Shown here in pieces: positions 38,028 to 47,194 of a stretch of DNA of 64,000 nt. Position 1 is the stretch's first letter; each line of letters starts with the position of its first letter. The DNA comes from Sulfurimonas sp. (GTDB lineage Bacteria; Campylobacterota; Campylobacteria; Campylobacterales; Sulfurimonadaceae), in the NCBI GenBank assembly GCA_028687935.1, contig JAQTZE010000002.1, forward strand, positions 124,001 to 188,000, written 5' to 3'. The position numbers and the translations under genes are program-made. The notes beneath the pieces were generated by a model. It ran no database searches, was not told the origin of the DNA, and saw only the letters and a program-made list of their open reading frames with translations.

Positions 38028-39395
38028 CTATAAAAGAATAATTGTGGCTAAGCCTAAAAAGCTAAAAAAGCCGACAACATCCGTCACTGTTGTAAGTAAT
38101 ACTGTGCTGCCGATAGCCGGATCGACACCTGCACGCTGCAGTACAAGCGGAATCATAGAACCGAAAAAACCAGCACTTATGAGATTGATGACCATAGAAA
38201 GTGCTATGACTACTCCAAGCATAGGTAAGCCAAACCAAAAATAGGCAATAATTCCAATGATAACAGCGAAGAGCAGACCATTTGCTAAAGAAATAATGAC
38301 CTCTTTGATAATAGTTTTTCTCGCATCATCTCCTTCGATATCGCCCAGAGCCATTTGACGTACGGTAACAGTAAGCGTCTGCGTTCCTGCGTTTCCACCC
38401 ATAGAAGCAACAATAGGCATTAAAATTGCCAAGGCTACAAGTGACTGGATTGTTGCATCAAACATACCAATAACAAGTGAAGCAGCAATTGCTGTAAGAA
38501 GATTGAGACCAAGCCAGATAGCTCTAGTTTTTCCAATCTCAAACATATCTTCTTCTTGCTCGGCCTCGTCATTAACCCCTGCAAGGTTAAAGATTTGTTC
38601 TGTCGCACTCTCTTCAATGATGTCATAAATATCATCTGAAGTTATCCTACCAATAAGCTTGTTTTTGTCATCGACAACCGCGATAGCATTGAGGTTATAG
38701 TTGGTAACCATCTCAACCACATCTTTGATATCTTCTTTATGATTGACGGAAAAGTTTTTATGTTTTTCATAGGGGATATCTTCAAATTTGAGCTCATGTT
38801 CGAAGATGATAAGCTCTTCAAGTCCCACAGAACCGAGATATTTATTTCTATCATTGATGAGGTGAACATGCCAGATATTATCGACTTCACCGCTCTCTTT
38901 GAGCTCTTTGAGGCGGATAAGTGCGTCACCTATTTTTTCATTGATATTTGCACTGAAAAGCTCGGTTTGCATATACGCACCGGCTTCATCTTCTTGGTAG
39001 GCGATGAGTTGTTCGATGAGCTCTTTATCCTCATCATCAAATGACTGGAGGATGTTTTGTGAGATCTCTTCGTGCTCTTCACTGATGTTTTGGATAAGCG
39101 TAGCCGCATCATCGGTGTCCATCTTTGAAGCGATATCTGCAAGTTTTTTAACACTGAAGATATCCGCTGTCTCTTCTTGAACATAGTCAGGAAGCTCTGA
39201 GAGAACTTCTGCAAGGAGCGCGTGTGGAATTTTTTTCAGTACAGAGACATACTCTTCGTTACTGATTTCTCGGAGCTCTAAGAGTTGCTCTGCGATATCA
39301 TATGGGTGAAAAGTAGAAGTATTTTCTTCATATTGTTTGATTTCGGAGAATATAAGTTCTATTAAATCTGTTAGTTCTTCTTTGTCTATTTCCAT
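38028..39395 (-). CDS. mgtE: Magnesium transporter MgtE
   Basis: 455 residues: an N-terminal helical Mg2+-sensing domain (about 1-130), tandem CBS domains (about 135-255) and five membrane helices (about 285-455) with the pore motif GGNAGTQTLTVTVRQMALGDI and the later TVLLTTVTDVVGFFSFLGLA. Mg2+ binding to the cytoplasmic domain is known to close the channel. ATG 39395 has a strong GAGGAGAAG site, better than an upstream ATG. It is 12 bp before chaA. Confidence 0.96.
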   Translation of the reverse strand: MEIDKEELTDLIELIFSEIKQYEENTSTFHPYDIAEQLLELREISNEEYVSVLKKIPHALLAEVLSELPDYVQEETADIFSVKKLADIASKMDTDDAATLIQNISEEHEEISQNILQSFDDEDKELIEQLIAYQEDEAGAYMQTELFSANINEKIGDALIRLKELKESGEVDNIWHVHLINDRNKYLGSVGLEELIIFEHELKFEDIPYEKHKNFSVNHKEDIKDVVEMVTNYNLNAIAVVDDKNKLIGRITSDDIYDIIEESATEQIFNLAGVNDEAEQEEDMFEIGKTRAIWLGLNLLTAIAASLVIGMFDATIQSLVALAILMPIVASMGGNAGTQTLTVTVRQMALGDIEGDDARKTIIKEVIISLANGLLFAVIIGIIAYFWFGLPMLGVVIALSMVINLISAGFFGSMIPLVLQRAGVDPAIGSTVLLTTVTDVVGFFSFLGLATIILL

Positions 39396-39524
39396 ACACT
39401 TCTCCTCATAATAATTACGCAATTATACTTTTAGATATGTTTATTATTCTATAAGTGAGACAATCTTTCGTAATTGTATCTGTGCAAGGGGAAAAAATTA
39501 AAAGAAAACATACACAATATTTGA

Positions 39525-39530
39525 TATAAT
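39525..39530 (+). promoter_or_regulatory. -10 of the retropepsin-RimK operon
   Basis: TATAAT at 39525-39530 predicts a start near 39537. The leader of about 17 nt contains GGGAG (39541-39545) at the right distance from ATG 39554. This also rules out a TTG start at 39539. Confidence 0.55.
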
Positions 39531-39553
39531 CACCCCTATTGGGAGTCTTACTT

Positions 39554-39985
39554 ATGCAAAACAAAAAAATAGTCGGAAACGTAGAAATTATCTCTATTTT
39601 AGATTTAGAACTCTTTGATTTAGATGCAAAAGTAGATACTGGTGCGGACTCAAATGCACTGCACTGTGATGATATTTCCATAGATGAAAATAATAATGTA
39701 CACTTTAGACTTGTAGATGATGTTCATGAGTCTTATCATGATAAAAAAATGGTGATGCCACTCTATAAAGTCAAAAGAGTTCGTAGCTCAAACGGAGAAT
39801 TGCAACTCAGACCTTCTATCAAGGTTGATGTACTTTTCTTTGGAAAAAAATACAAGGCTGTTATCTCTTTAACAAATCGTGCAGATATGAAATATCCTAT
39901 GCTTATAGGAAGAAAGTTCTTAAGCGGAAGATTTTTAGTAGATGTCTCACAAGAATATTTAACAAAGCAAACAACTAAACAATAA
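39554..39985 (+). CDS. Retropepsin-like aspartic protease (RimK-associated)
   Basis: 143 residues. The active-site motif KVDTGADSNALH (Asp28) is that of retroviral-type aspartic proteases, and PMLIGRKFL near residue 115 matches the second conserved hydrophobic-Gly element. The family was once annotated as ATP-dependent zinc protease, but no zinc motif is visible. One domain implies dimer formation. It opens an operon with a RimK-type ligase, an AstE-like deacylase and an M42-like peptidase, so it probably processes a protein or peptide that the ligase modifies. Confidence 0.85.
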   Translation: MQNKKIVGNVEIISILDLELFDLDAKVDTGADSNALHCDDISIDENNNVHFRLVDDVHESYHDKKMVMPLYKVKRVRSSNGELQLRPSIKVDVLFFGKKYKAVISLTNRADMKYPMLIGRKFLSGRFLVDVSQEYLTKQTTKQ

Positions 39986-40009
39986 TTAAAAATACAAAGG
40001 AAAACCTAT

Positions 40010-40936
40010 ATGAGAGTTTATATATTATCAAGAAATAAAGCACTTTATTCAACACGAAGACTCGTAGAAGAAGCAGAAGCAAAAGGTTGGGAAGTCAAAG
40101 TTATTGACTATTTAAAATGTACTATTGAGATTATGAAAGGGGAGTTAGTTGTCAATTATCTTGGAAAAGTTTTACCAACTCCTGATGCTATCATCCCAAG
40201 AATTGGGGCGAGCAGAACATTTTACGGTACTGCAATGGTGCGTCACTTTGAGATGATGGATGTTTTTAGTACATCAGGAAATCTCGCTATTGCCCGAAGT
40301 CGTGACAAACTTAGAAGTTTGCAAGTACTCTCAAAACACGAAGTAGATATGCCTAAAACAGTATTTGCTTCAAATAAATCCTCTGCAAAAGATGTTATTG
40401 CTCTGAGCGGTGGCGTACCACTTGTTTTGAAGATTCTTGAAGGAACGCAAGGTGTGGGCGTTGTTTTGGTTGATACAGAAAAAGCGGCAAAATCTGTTTT
40501 GGATGCCTTTTATGGGATGGATGTGAATTTACTCATACAAGAGTATATCGAAGAGGCAGGCGGAGCAGATATCCGTGCCTTTATTGTTGGCGGTGAAGTC
40601 GTAGGTGCTATGAAACGCCAAGGTGCTGAGGGTGATTTTCGCTCAAATCTACACCAAGGTGGTAGTGCCACTGTCTATAAACTCAACAGAAAAGAAAAAG
40701 CAACAGCATTAGCCGCGGCTAAAGCCATGGGACTTGGTGTATGCGGGGTCGATATGATTCCCTCAGCACGCGGTCCGCTTGTGATGGAGGTAAACTCTTC
40801 TCCTGGTCTTGAGGGAATTGAAAAATCTACAAGCATAAATATTGCGGCAAAAGTAATGGACTTTATAGAAAAAAATGTGGCATCTAAGCCTGGTGAAGCT
40901 ACAAAAAAAGTCAAAAGAGATAGTATAGGAGCGTAA
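40010..40936 (+). CDS. rimK: RimK-type ATP-grasp amino acid ligase
   Basis: 308 residues, length of E. coli RimK, which adds glutamates to the C-terminus of ribosomal protein S6. N-terminal pre-ATP-grasp domain (about 1-95), then ATP-grasp with LVLKILEGTQGVGVVL, the nucleotide-binding LLIQEYIEEAGGADIRAFIVGG, and the Mg2+ ligands in LVMEVNSSPGLEGIE. The C-terminus has a short basic tail. It probably ligates glutamate or a similar amino acid, but the target could be S6 or another substrate linked to the neighbouring peptidases. 24 bp after the protease gene. Confidence 0.88.
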   Translation: MRVYILSRNKALYSTRRLVEEAEAKGWEVKVIDYLKCTIEIMKGELVVNYLGKVLPTPDAIIPRIGASRTFYGTAMVRHFEMMDVFSTSGNLAIARSRDKLRSLQVLSKHEVDMPKTVFASNKSSAKDVIALSGGVPLVLKILEGTQGVGVVLVDTEKAAKSVLDAFYGMDVNLLIQEYIEEAGGADIRAFIVGGEVVGAMKRQGAEGDFRSNLHQGGSATVYKLNRKEKATALAAAKAMGLGVCGVDMIPSARGPLVMEVNSSPGLEGIEKSTSINIAAKVMDFIEKNVASKPGEATKKVKRDSIGA

Positions 40937-40938
40937 AT

Positions 40939-41988
40939 TTGCCCAGAAATCCATTAGTATTAGCAAGCGCAGAGATACCAAGAGGTTCTAATACGACAGT
41001 TAATATTGACCTGCCAAAACTCTATAACACGCCTATGCAACTCCCCTTACACGTCATACGCGGCAAAAAAAATGGTCCAGTTGTTTTTGTAAGTGCTGCG
41101 ATTCATGGAGATGAACTCAACGGAATAGAGATAATCCGAAGATTTAAAAGGCTGGGTATTCTCTCAAGACTTCGAGGAACGCTCATTTTGGTTCCTATTG
41201 TCAATGTTTACGGTATCAGTACGCTATCACGCTATCTTCCAGATAGAAGAGACCTCAATCGAAGTTTTCCAGGAAGCTCTACGGGTTCGCTTGCGAGTAG
41301 GGTGGCAAAGATATTTTTTGATGAGGTTGTCAGTAAATGTGACTTTGGGATAGATTTACACACAGCATCTATCCACAAATCAAACCTCCCTCAAGTCCGT
41401 ACAAACATTGATGATGAGTTTACTTTTGGTCTTGCAAGAGCGTTTGGCGCGCCAGTTGTGCTGCACTCAGAGCTTCGAGACGGCTCACTTCGTGCAGTGG
41501 CTCAGGATAAAGGTGTTCCGATACTTTTGTACGAGGCTGGAGAGGCGCTGCGTTTTGATGAGACTTCGATACGCATCGGTGTCAATGGCTTGGTAAATGT
41601 ACTTAGACACAGTGATATGCTTCCAAAAGTAGTTCGAAAAAAAGGACATAAAACGTCTATAATCTCTAGAAATAGCAAGTGGATCCGTTCAGGTGAGGGC
41701 GGGATTCTACGCACTATCAAAGCGCTTGGAGATGTGGTAAAAGAGTCTGAAGTCATTGCCTATATTGATGAGCCGTTAGGTGATGAAAGTTATGCGATAA
41801 CATCCCCATTTGATGGTGTTATCATCGGAAAATCGGAGATACCGCTTGTCCAAGAAGGTGATGCAGTTTTTCATATAGCAAAACTCAAAAATCTTGAGAG
41901 CGCGGAAGATAAGATAGAATATTTCAACGAAGATATCATCGAACTCAGTGAGTTTAGTGAACTAAATGAAGAGGACACAATAGAATAA
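40939..41988 (+). CDS. Succinylglutamate desuccinylase/aspartoacylase-like zinc hydrolase
   Basis: 349 residues of the AstE/AspA family within the M14 carboxypeptidase superfamily. Zinc ligands: AAIHGDELNG (His56, Glu59) and DLHTAS (His141); substrate Arg in DLNRSFPG (105-112); catalytic Glu near 199 in LLYEAGEA. A C-terminal beta domain (about 255-325) resembles a lipoyl/biotinyl-like fold. The TTG start at 40939 is two bases after rimK, with AGGAG seven bases upstream. It probably removes an N- or side-chain-linked amino acid, possibly the one RimK adds. Confidence 0.85.
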   Translation: MPRNPLVLASAEIPRGSNTTVNIDLPKLYNTPMQLPLHVIRGKKNGPVVFVSAAIHGDELNGIEIIRRFKRLGILSRLRGTLILVPIVNVYGISTLSRYLPDRRDLNRSFPGSSTGSLASRVAKIFFDEVVSKCDFGIDLHTASIHKSNLPQVRTNIDDEFTFGLARAFGAPVVLHSELRDGSLRAVAQDKGVPILLYEAGEALRFDETSIRIGVNGLVNVLRHSDMLPKVVRKKGHKTSIISRNSKWIRSGEGGILRTIKALGDVVKESEVIAYIDEPLGDESYAITSPFDGVIIGKSEIPLVQEGDAVFHIAKLKNLESAEDKIEYFNEDIIELSEFSELNEEDTIE

Positions 41989-41990
41989 TT

Positions 41991-43034
41991 ATGGAAGAAT
42001 TTTACGATATTTTAAAACAGCTGATACGTATCCCAAGTGTTGTAGGTGCGGAGCATCCTTTTTTTATGTTTGTCAAACGCGAGCTTGAAGAGCTTGGTGT
42101 AAGTGTGGAGTATTATGACGGCGTTTTGGTTGCAAAGGGTGAGAAGCCAGAGAGTGGATATCTCTCGTCACATGCCGATAGACACGGGCTAATTTGTACA
42201 GGGCATAATGAGTTTCAATACGCTGCGTTTATCACAAAAAACCGTGCAGACTTGACAGGTAACTCAAACGCAGAACAGCTTTTGCGTAACTTTACTTCGC
42301 GTTTTGTCGATGAAAAGGTACAAGCCTATGAGCCTTGGTCGGGAGCGTATCTTGGTATAGGCACGATAAAAGAGGCATTTTTGTGCAACAGAAGAAAAAA
42401 TATTATTTTCAAAGTTGATGGTTTTGACTATCTTTTTCCCTCTACACCTATTGCGTTTATGGACAAGCTCGAGTTTCGCGGAGACATTATCTCAGCACAA
42501 CTCGATAATGTTATCTCCATAGCTATCATGATCTATATGTATCAGATAGGGTATCAGGGGACTGCGTTTTTCACGGCTTCTGAAGAGGCTGGAAAGAGCT
42601 GGAGGTTTTTGCTTGAGTACTTCAAACGTTTTGATATAGCGACAAATGAGCTTCTTGTTTTAGACACAAGCCCCTATGAAAAACTAGAAGATATTAAAGC
42701 CATAGATATCGTGCTAAGAAATCGTGACTCAAACGCAGTCTTTCGCTCACCGCTCAAAGATAAGATAAGAAAAATAGCCAAAAAAGAGGGGATACGTTAT
42801 CACTTTAAAGATACCTATCTCAAAGAAAAAATGGCGAAAAACGGTATTAAAGGTTCACTGGGAACGACGGAGATGGGACGTATTATTCATGCAACTAAAG
42901 GAGAAATCCAAGGTACGACGCTGCAAATACCTACAATCGGCTATCATACAGTCAATGAGACAGCTTCTACAAAATCCGTAGAGAGCATAATAAAAGTCTT
43001 AAAAGGCTTGTATATAAGTGAGAAAGCTGCGTAA
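41991..43034 (+). CDS. M42/M20-like zinc peptidase
   Basis: 347 residues, metallo-aminopeptidase fold. The full set of two-metal residues is visible: SSHADRHG (His61, Asp63), bridging Asp in SAQLDN (Asp172), catalytic base and ligand Glu198-Glu199 in SEEAGKS, Asp225 in LDTSPYE, and a late His in GYHTVNE (near 322). It starts two bases after the AstE-like gene, fourth in the operon. Likely role: removing residues from a modified peptide. The stop codon lies in a terminator hairpin. Confidence 0.85.
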   Translation: MEEFYDILKQLIRIPSVVGAEHPFFMFVKRELEELGVSVEYYDGVLVAKGEKPESGYLSSHADRHGLICTGHNEFQYAAFITKNRADLTGNSNAEQLLRNFTSRFVDEKVQAYEPWSGAYLGIGTIKEAFLCNRRKNIIFKVDGFDYLFPSTPIAFMDKLEFRGDIISAQLDNVISIAIMIYMYQIGYQGTAFFTASEEAGKSWRFLLEYFKRFDIATNELLVLDTSPYEKLEDIKAIDIVLRNRDSNAVFRSPLKDKIRKIAKKEGIRYHFKDTYLKEKMAKNGIKGSLGTTEMGRIIHATKGEIQGTTLQIPTIGYHTVNETASTKSVESIIKVLKGLYISEKAA

Positions 43035-43047
43035 GAAACGCAGCTTT
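43023..43047. terminator. Terminator hairpin of the RimK operon, containing the AAACGCA motif
   Basis: AAAGCTGCGT (43023-43032) and ACGCAGCTTT (43038-43047) form a perfect 10-bp stem with an AAGAA loop, followed by a T on the plus strand. It overlaps the stop codon (43032-43034) and sits 5 bp before the convergent gene's stop, so it can serve both. One arm carries a full AAACGCA (43036-43042). Confidence 0.75.
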
Positions 43048-43052
43048 TGAGA

Positions 43053-43451
43053 TTAAACGAGTTGTTTATAAAGAGAGTTGAGGTCACCTAAGACCCAAAT
43101 ATCGATAATCTTATCATCTTTTATTTTGAAAAAAGAGGCTCCATAATAAACGATATGATTTCCAGTCGCTTCAAAATCAAGTAATTTTGCACTGTGTGTA
43201 CCATTGTAAAGCGTACGCGTTGCTACAAAATTGTTTTCAGCAACCATAATCTCAACAGAGTGATAAAGGTTCGGAATTCCTGCGATCATAGTGTCAAAAT
43301 AGTCCAAAAATTCTTTGTGACCTCTTGTCTCTATATTGAGTGAACCTCGAAAAACTATATCCTCATGGAGGAGTTTAGCAACGTAAGATTTATTCTGTTT
43401 ATTCCATATATTTTCATAGTAGGAATTGATGATTTGTTTGTTTGTTTTCAT
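43053..43451 (-). CDS. NTF2/SnoaL-like small protein
   Basis: 132 residues. The pattern of an N-terminal helix pair (IINSYYENIWNKQNKSYVAKLLHEDIVFRG) and a curved sheet (GHKEFLDYFDTMIAGIPNLYHSVEIMVAENN, ATRTLYNGTH, FFKIKDDKIIDIWVLGDL) fits SnoaL-like polyketide-cyclase or ester-cyclase proteins. The substrate is unknown; many are simple binding proteins. Start ATG 43451 begins the domain. It stands alone, divergent from the Kef gene. Confidence 0.8.
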   Translation of the reverse strand: MKTNKQIINSYYENIWNKQNKSYVAKLLHEDIVFRGSLNIETRGHKEFLDYFDTMIAGIPNLYHSVEIMVAENNFVATRTLYNGTHSAKLLDFEATGNHIVYYGASFFKIKDDKIIDIWVLGDLNSLYKQLV

Positions 43452-43581
43452 AGTCTCTCGAGCATTGTGATTTTTTGAATTATACTTGAATTTGCAACTT
43501 TTAGTATATAATCTTTTCAAACTCTCTATAATAAGAGCTGAAAAATAGAGTTAAATCAAACGCAGTAGTTAGGAGCGGTTT

Positions 43582-45177
43582 TTGTTAGGAATTATAGTCG
43601 CAACACTTTTTATATCTTTATCGGCAAATATAGTTTTAAAAAGATATGGTCTTCCAACTATTATCGGATATATTTTTACGGGAACGATTATCGCTTATCT
43701 TTTTGGTCTGCATAATGCCGTTGATAATCATGAACTCAAAGAGATTGCAGAGTTTGGTATAGTATTTTTGATGTTTACTATCGGCTTGGAATTTTCTATC
43801 AAACATTTACGTGATATGAAATATGAGGTATTTGTTGTAGGAAGTTTGCAAATTCTTCTGACAATAGCTGTTGTTATGTCCATATGTTATTATTTTTTAG
43901 AGATAGAGCGCCATGCAGCTTTGGTCTTTTCTATGGCAGTGGCGATGTCTTCAACGGCTATAATCCTCAAAACATTTAATGAAACCGGCGAGATAAATAA
44001 AAGATACGGTCGTAACGCTTTAGGTATTTTAATCATGCAAGATATGGCAGTTATCCCCGTATTGATTATCATTGGAGTCATGAGTACCCCTGAGGGTAGT
44101 CTGAGTGGCGTTGCGTTTGGAGTTCTTATCGGTATAGTTATTTTGTTAGTAGCTCTCTATGTTATAGGAAAATATCTGCTTGAGCCTTTCTTCAATCAGA
44201 TTGTCAAAACAAAATCCAATGAGCTTTTTATCGGTTCTATCTTATTTTTGGCTATTGCTGCTTCTTATGGGGCAAATCTTTTAGGATTTTCCTACTCCTT
44301 AGGTGCGTTTGTGGCTGGGATGTTGATTGCTGAGACAAAATATAAACACCAAGCCGAAGCCGATCTCATCCCCTTTAGAGATATTCTTTTAGGTATCTTT
44401 TTTATCACAGTAGGGATGCAAATCCGCTTTGATATTATCTATGAGTATCTTCATTATGTCCTGCTTTTACTTGCTTCTATTATGTTTATTAAATTTACTA
44501 TTATCTACTTTTTAGTTCGTATAAGTAAGCTTAATAACAAAAGAACAACACTCAAGACTGCGTTTTCATTGATACAGATAGGGGAGTTTGCCCTTGTTAT
44601 ACTTGAGCTTGCTCGTGCAAATTCTATTATTGAGGCTTCCTATACGCAGGTGATGATTGTCACTATTGTTATATCGATGATTTTGACACCTTTTATACTC
44701 AAAAATCTAAGCAAAATCTCTGATCAATTTATCACAGAAGAGTATACGGATTTGGATATGGATATGCAGAGTTATCCATTTGAGGGGCATCTTGTAGTTT
44801 TGGGATATGGAGAGTTTGGGCAAAGTGTAGTTGCAAGTCTTAAAGCATCTGGTGAGGTCTATTTAATAGTTGATAATAATATAGAGCAGTTTCAGCTCGC
44901 ACAAAAGAATAATGAACCCATCCTCTTTGGAAACGCAGCCAATACGGGAATCCTTAAAAGCTCTTACCTAACAAGAGCAAAAAAAGTTATTGTAGCAATT
45001 GATAATCCTAAAAAACTCCATCTAGTATGTGAAAATCTTTTAAAAATCATCACAAGTGAAAATATTATAGTAAAAGTTCACTCTAAAAAAGAGAAAGAAG
45101 AACTCCTTGCCATGGGACTTGTGGATATTGTTGTTGAAAATGAGGCTACAATAAAAGCACTCCAGAACTACATCTAG
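43582..45177 (+). CDS. Kef-type cation:proton antiporter with TrkA-N domain
   Basis: 531 residues of the CPA2 family. About 12 membrane segments (to about 385) include FGIVFLMFTIGLEFS and GAFVAGMLIAET. A cytoplasmic Rossmann domain follows (VLGYGEFGQSVVASL, about 395-525), as in KefB/KefC, where NAD(H) or glutathione adducts gate K+ efflux. There is no C-terminal TrkA-C. TTG start 43582 with AGGAG. TATAAT-like -10s lie at about 43507 and 43529. Ion specificity (K+ or Na+) is not readable. Confidence 0.88.
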   Translation: MLGIIVATLFISLSANIVLKRYGLPTIIGYIFTGTIIAYLFGLHNAVDNHELKEIAEFGIVFLMFTIGLEFSIKHLRDMKYEVFVVGSLQILLTIAVVMSICYYFLEIERHAALVFSMAVAMSSTAIILKTFNETGEINKRYGRNALGILIMQDMAVIPVLIIIGVMSTPEGSLSGVAFGVLIGIVILLVALYVIGKYLLEPFFNQIVKTKSNELFIGSILFLAIAASYGANLLGFSYSLGAFVAGMLIAETKYKHQAEADLIPFRDILLGIFFITVGMQIRFDIIYEYLHYVLLLLASIMFIKFTIIYFLVRISKLNNKRTTLKTAFSLIQIGEFALVILELARANSIIEASYTQVMIVTIVISMILTPFILKNLSKISDQFITEEYTDLDMDMQSYPFEGHLVVLGYGEFGQSVVASLKASGEVYLIVDNNIEQFQLAQKNNEPILFGNAANTGILKSSYLTRAKKVIVAIDNPKKLHLVCENLLKIITSENIIVKVHSKKEKEELLAMGLVDIVVENEATIKALQNYI

Positions 45178-45191
45178 TCTTCTTGATACTA

Positions 45192-45224
45192 AAGTTAGTT
45201 TAGTCTAGTAGACTAAACTAACTT
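45192..45224. terminator. Long hairpin after the Kef-type gene
   Basis: A 33-base perfect palindrome: arms 45192-45207 and 45209-45224 (16 bp, in practice about 14 bp with a 5-base loop, TTAGTC-TAGTA-GACTAA at the centre). It lies 15 bp after the antiporter stop and immediately before the htpG promoter. It most likely ends the upstream transcript and insulates htpG. The following T-run is weak. Confidence 0.65.
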
Positions 45225-45232
45225 GATTTAAC

Positions 45233-45261
45233 TTGCATTTGTTAACCTTTTTTGTTAAAAT
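45233..45261 (+). promoter_or_regulatory. Sigma-70 promoter of htpG
   Basis: TTGCAT at 45233-45238 and TAAAAT at 45256-45261 are 17 bp apart, a near-ideal housekeeping promoter. The predicted start is about 45268, leaving about 26 nt before ATG 45294. No CIRCE-type repeat is present, so heat control is not explained by this sequence. Confidence 0.65.
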
Positions 45262-45293
45262 CTCGAAAATTTTTACTTAATAAGGAATTTAAA

Positions 45294-47186
45294 ATGGCAA
45301 AACATCAATTTCAGACAGAAGCAAATCAAATCTTACACTTAATGATCCACTCACTCTATTCAAATAAAGAGATTTTCCTACGTGAGCTCGTGTCAAACGC
45401 TTCAGATGCACTTGATAAGTTAAACATGCTTGTTTTAACAGACGAAAAATATAAAAATGTTGCGTTTGCACCGCGTATCGATATCGTTGCGAATAAAGAG
45501 GCAAAAACTTTAACCATCAGAGATACGGGTATCGGTATGAACGAAGAAGATCTCATGAACAACCTCGGGACAATCGCAAAGTCAGGGACAAAAGCTTTCC
45601 TGCAAAATCTCACAGGTGATCAGAAAAAAGATTCCAATCTTATCGGTCAGTTTGGTGTTGGTTTTTACGCTTGTTTTATGGTTGCACACAAAGTTGAAGT
45701 GACAACAAAAAAAGCAGGTGAAGAGCAAGCATTTTTATGGACAAGTAAAGGTGATGGCGAGTTTGAACTAGAAAACGCAACGCAAGAGGGACACGGAACG
45801 ACTATCGTTATGCACCTCAATGATGATGAAGATGAATTTTTAGAGACACACAGAGTTGAGAGTATCATCAAAAAATACTCAAATCACATCCCATTTGCTA
45901 TTTTTATGGACAAAGAAAAATTTGTAGCAGCGAAAAAAGATGACGATGGCAAAGAGATAGAGCCAAGCAGAACTGATATAGAAAATATTCAAATCAACCG
46001 TGCAAACGCATTATGGAGTATCTCAAAGAGTGAAATAAAAGATGAAGAATACAAAGATTTTTATAGCTCTATCGCACACTCTTCAGAAGAACCTCTTGTA
46101 TGGATGCATAATAAAGCGGAGGGTGCCATAGAGTACACGACACTCTTTTATATCCCAAGCAAAGCACCGATGGATATGTTTAGAATGGATTATCAGCCAG
46201 GTATCAAACTCTATATTAACCGCGTTTTTATCACCGATGATGAAAAAGAGCTTATGCCAACATACCTGCGTTTCCTTCGCGGTGTAATCGATTCAAAAGA
46301 TCTGCCACTCAATGTTTCTCGTGAGATTTTACAATCAAACGCAGTCATGGCAAAAATCAAAAACGCATCAGTCAAAAAAGTTCTCTCAGAACTTGGAAAA
46401 ATTGCTAAAAATGATAAAGAAAGATATGATAAATTTTACGCTGAATTTGGTAATGTGCTCAAAGAAGGTCTCTACAATGACTTTGCTAACCGTGAAAAAA
46501 TCTTGGAACTTTTACAGTTTCATACATTAAACGTAAGTGAAAAAACAAATATCGAAGCATTTGTTCAAAATGTAGATGCCCAGAAAAAAGAGATCTATTA
46601 TATTACGGGCAAAACTTCACTCGCAATGCTCAAAAACTCTCCTGCACTTGAGAGATTTAAAGCACGTGGTATTGATGTTCTAGTACTTAATGAAGAGGTC
46701 GATACGATCATCTTCCCAATGGTGAGTGAATACAAAGAGTACAAGCTTGTTCCAGTTGCTGATGCGAAGTTTGAAGAGAGTGAAGAAGAGAAAAAAGCTG
46801 AAGAAGAAGTTGCAAAAACGTATGAAGGCTTAGCAAAAGAGTTCAAAGATGCTCTTGGTGAGAGTGTAAAATCTGTTGAGACTACTTTTGACCTCACAGA
46901 CTCTCCTGTAGCTATCAAAATAGACAAAGAAGATCCAAGCTATATGATGGCTCAGATGATGAAACAGATGGGACAGGGCGGTGATATGCCAGCTCCTGCT
47001 CCGATTTTGCAAATAAATCCAAAGCATGAATTGATGCTCAAGCTCAAAGATTCATCTGATGTGAATTTAATAAATGATGCAGCGCATGTCTTACTTGATC
47101 AGGCGAAACTTTTTGATGGACAAGAGTTGGCAGATACAGCTGACTTTATCGCACGTCTGAACAGAATCATAAGTAAAGCACTATAA
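45294..47186 (+). CDS. htpG: Molecular chaperone HtpG (Hsp90)
   Basis: Dimeric ATP-dependent chaperone. 630 residues. The N-terminal GHKL ATPase has NASDALDKL, DTGIGM and GQFGVGFYACFM (about 30-130). The middle domain contains the catalytic Arg region RGVIDSKDLPLNVSRE, and a C-terminal dimerisation domain ends with LNRIISKAL. ATG 45294 was chosen: it has AAGGAA and starts MAKHQFQTEANQ like other HtpG; upstream sequence overlaps the promoter. Confidence 0.98.
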   Translation: MAKHQFQTEANQILHLMIHSLYSNKEIFLRELVSNASDALDKLNMLVLTDEKYKNVAFAPRIDIVANKEAKTLTIRDTGIGMNEEDLMNNLGTIAKSGTKAFLQNLTGDQKKDSNLIGQFGVGFYACFMVAHKVEVTTKKAGEEQAFLWTSKGDGEFELENATQEGHGTTIVMHLNDDEDEFLETHRVESIIKKYSNHIPFAIFMDKEKFVAAKKDDDGKEIEPSRTDIENIQINRANALWSISKSEIKDEEYKDFYSSIAHSSEEPLVWMHNKAEGAIEYTTLFYIPSKAPMDMFRMDYQPGIKLYINRVFITDDEKELMPTYLRFLRGVIDSKDLPLNVSREILQSNAVMAKIKNASVKKVLSELGKIAKNDKERYDKFYAEFGNVLKEGLYNDFANREKILELLQFHTLNVSEKTNIEAFVQNVDAQKKEIYYITGKTSLAMLKNSPALERFKARGIDVLVLNEEVDTIIFPMVSEYKEYKLVPVADAKFEESEEEKKAEEEVAKTYEGLAKEFKDALGESVKSVETTFDLTDSPVAIKIDKEDPSYMMAQMMKQMGQGGDMPAPAPILQINPKHELMLKLKDSSDVNLINDAAHVLLDQAKLFDGQELADTADFIARLNRIISKAL

Positions 47187-47194
47187 GTTTTTCA

